From assembly GCA_946481625.1 (NCBI GenBank), contig CAMLOZ010000186.1, positions 1 to 6,972 of the forward strand: a DNA stretch of 6,972 bases, written 5' to 3'. The stretch is from an uncultured Haloferula sp. (GTDB taxonomy: Bacteria; Verrucomicrobiota; Verrucomicrobiae; Verrucomicrobiales; Akkermansiaceae). The position numbers were made by a program, and so were the translations under genes. Under the pieces are notes generated by a model. The model searched no databases. It was not told the origin of the DNA and was given only the letters and a program-made list of their open reading frames with translations. Every line of letters begins with the position of its first letter. Positions within the stretch are counted from its first letter, which is position 1. This document shows positions 6,094 to 6,972 of the stretch, one piece after another.

Positions 6094-6972
6094 TCACTTT
6101 GCGGCGAGTTCCTTGTTGAAGAAATCGAGGGTCCGCTGCCAGGCCAGCTTGGCCGCGGCCTCATCGTAGCGGGGGGTGGTGTCGTTGTGGAAGCCGTGGT
6201 TGACCCCGGGATAGATGAAGGCCTCGTATTTCACCCCGGCCTTTTTCAGCGCCTCCTCGTAAGCGGGCCAGCCGGCATTCACGCGCTGGTCGTTCTCGGC
6301 GTATTGCAAGAGGAGCGCGGCCTTGATCTTGGGCACGTCGGCCGCGTCGGGTTGACCGCCATAGAAGGGAACCGCGGCCTTGATGATCCCGGGGAGGCGA
6401 ACGGCGAGGGTATTCGCCATGCCTCCGCCGAAGCAGAAGCCGACGACGCCGACCTTGCCATTGCAGAGTTCGTGGCCATGCAACCACTTGGCGGCGGCGA
6501 TGAAGTCCTCGGTCATTTCCCCGCCCTTGCGCTGGGCTTGTAGCGTGCGGCCCTCGTCGTCGTTGCCGGGATAGCCGCCGAGCGGCGTGAGGGCGTCGGG
6601 GGCGAAGGCGACGAATCCAGCGACCGCGAGGCGACGGGTGACGTCCTCGATGTAGGGATTCAGGCCGCGGTTTTCATGGATCACGATGATGCCGGGAAGC
6701 TTGCCCTCCCTCTTGGCGGGGCGGGCGAGGTAGCCCTTCATCTTTCCGCCGCCCGCGGGTGAATCGTAGGTTTCGTAGGAGACGGTGATGCGCTCGTCGT
6801 CCTTTGCGACCTGCGCGGCGAAGGCATACTTCGGGCTGAGGGCGGCGAGCAGGCCCGCGGCGGTGACCCCCCCCGCGGCGAAGCGCGAGGCCCGGTCGAG
6901 GAAGCCGCGCCTGCCGATCTGGCCGTGCACGTATTCGTCGTAGAGATCGAGCAGCTCTTGCGGGAAGTCTTT
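6094..6972 (-). CDS. Dienelactone hydrolase family protein with Tat signal (partial, start beyond right edge)
   Basis: The last 292 codons and the TGA stop (6096-6094) are present. The frame is open to the window edge and its first residues, [18 protein letters not shown], match the N-terminus usual for exported members of this family, so the true start lies shortly beyond 6972; the in-frame GTG at 6930 is internal. In window numbering, a twin-arginine motif GRRGFLDRA (20-28) and a hydrophobic stretch (to about 53) predict Tat export of a folded enzyme. The alpha/beta-hydrolase core carries HENRG (99-103), [23 protein letters not shown], the nucleophile elbow GFCFGGG (Cys180), Asp228 in AENDQ and His259 in NHGFHN: the Cys-Asp-His triad of dienelactone hydrolases. 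The natural substrate of such exported members is generally not known. It lies 105 bp upstream of the esterase on the same strand; a shared role is unproven. Confidence 0.93.
   Translation of the reverse strand, partial: KDFPQELLDLYDEYVHGQIGRRGFLDRASRFAAGGVTAAGLLAALSPKYAFAAQVAKDDERITVSYETYDSPAGGGKMKGYLARPAKREGKLPGIIVIHENRGLNPYIEDVTRRLAVAGFVAFAPDALTPLGGYPGNDDEGRTLQAQRKGGEMTEDFIAAAKWLHGHELCNGKVGVVGFCFGGGMANTLAVRLPGIIKAAVPFYGGQPDAADVPKIKAALLLQYAENDQRVNAGWPAYEEALKKAGVKYEAFIYPGVNHGFHNDTTPRYDEAAAKLAWQRTLDFFNKELAAK

Noticed and set aside
6161..6543. Short frames on both strands inside the dienelactone hydrolase gene
   Set aside because: They overlap a gene with an intact Cys-Asp-His triad, and none shows a motif or ribosome site.

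Overview
The window is a GC-rich bacterial segment read entirely from the minus strand. It holds three genes, transcribed from high to low coordinates: the 3' part of a Tat-exported dienelactone-hydrolase-family enzyme (right edge, start outside the window), a complete secreted two-domain carbohydrate esterase, and a very long secreted pectate lyase fused to autotransporter-type beta-strand repeats that runs off the left edge. The long plus-strand open frames (up to 766 codons) lie in exact codon register with the real genes and are antisense shadows. The only non-coding stretch is the 105 bp between the first two genes. I saw no RNA genes, insertion sequences, CRISPR arrays or attachment sites.

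The style of the proteins points to a polysaccharide-degrading member of the Verrucomicrobiota, of the Luteolibacter/Haloferula kind, or another PVC-group bacterium. The reasons are high GC, a pectate lyase followed by a thrombospondin-3-like calcium motif and then W-G-headed repeats of the 'autotransporter-associated beta strand' type (PF12951), and sialate-O-acetylesterase-type domains. This assignment is inference from protein style; nothing in the window proves the taxon.

Layout from right to left. (a) 6972-6094: dienelactone hydrolase family alpha/beta hydrolase with a twin-arginine signal. (b) 6093-5989: intergenic, with one perfect 6+6 inverted repeat. (c) 5988-3787: signal peptide, CE12-type rhamnogalacturonan acetylesterase domain, then a CE20/SASA-type acetylesterase domain, with two separate SGNH-type catalytic sets in one chain. 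(d) 3790-1 and beyond: GTG-started signal peptide, PL1-type pectate lyase, Ig-like module, then at least two cycles of W-G header plus beta-strand repeats. Genes c and d share a 4-base GTGA stop/start overlap, so they are almost certainly one transcript and translationally coupled.

Functional reading (inference): the esterase removes O-acetyl groups from pectin, from rhamnogalacturonan I and perhaps from a second acetylated glycan, so that the lyase can cut the backbone. The lyase's long repeat tail may hold it at the cell surface or act as a stalk. The role of the dienelactone-hydrolase-like enzyme in this setting is unknown.
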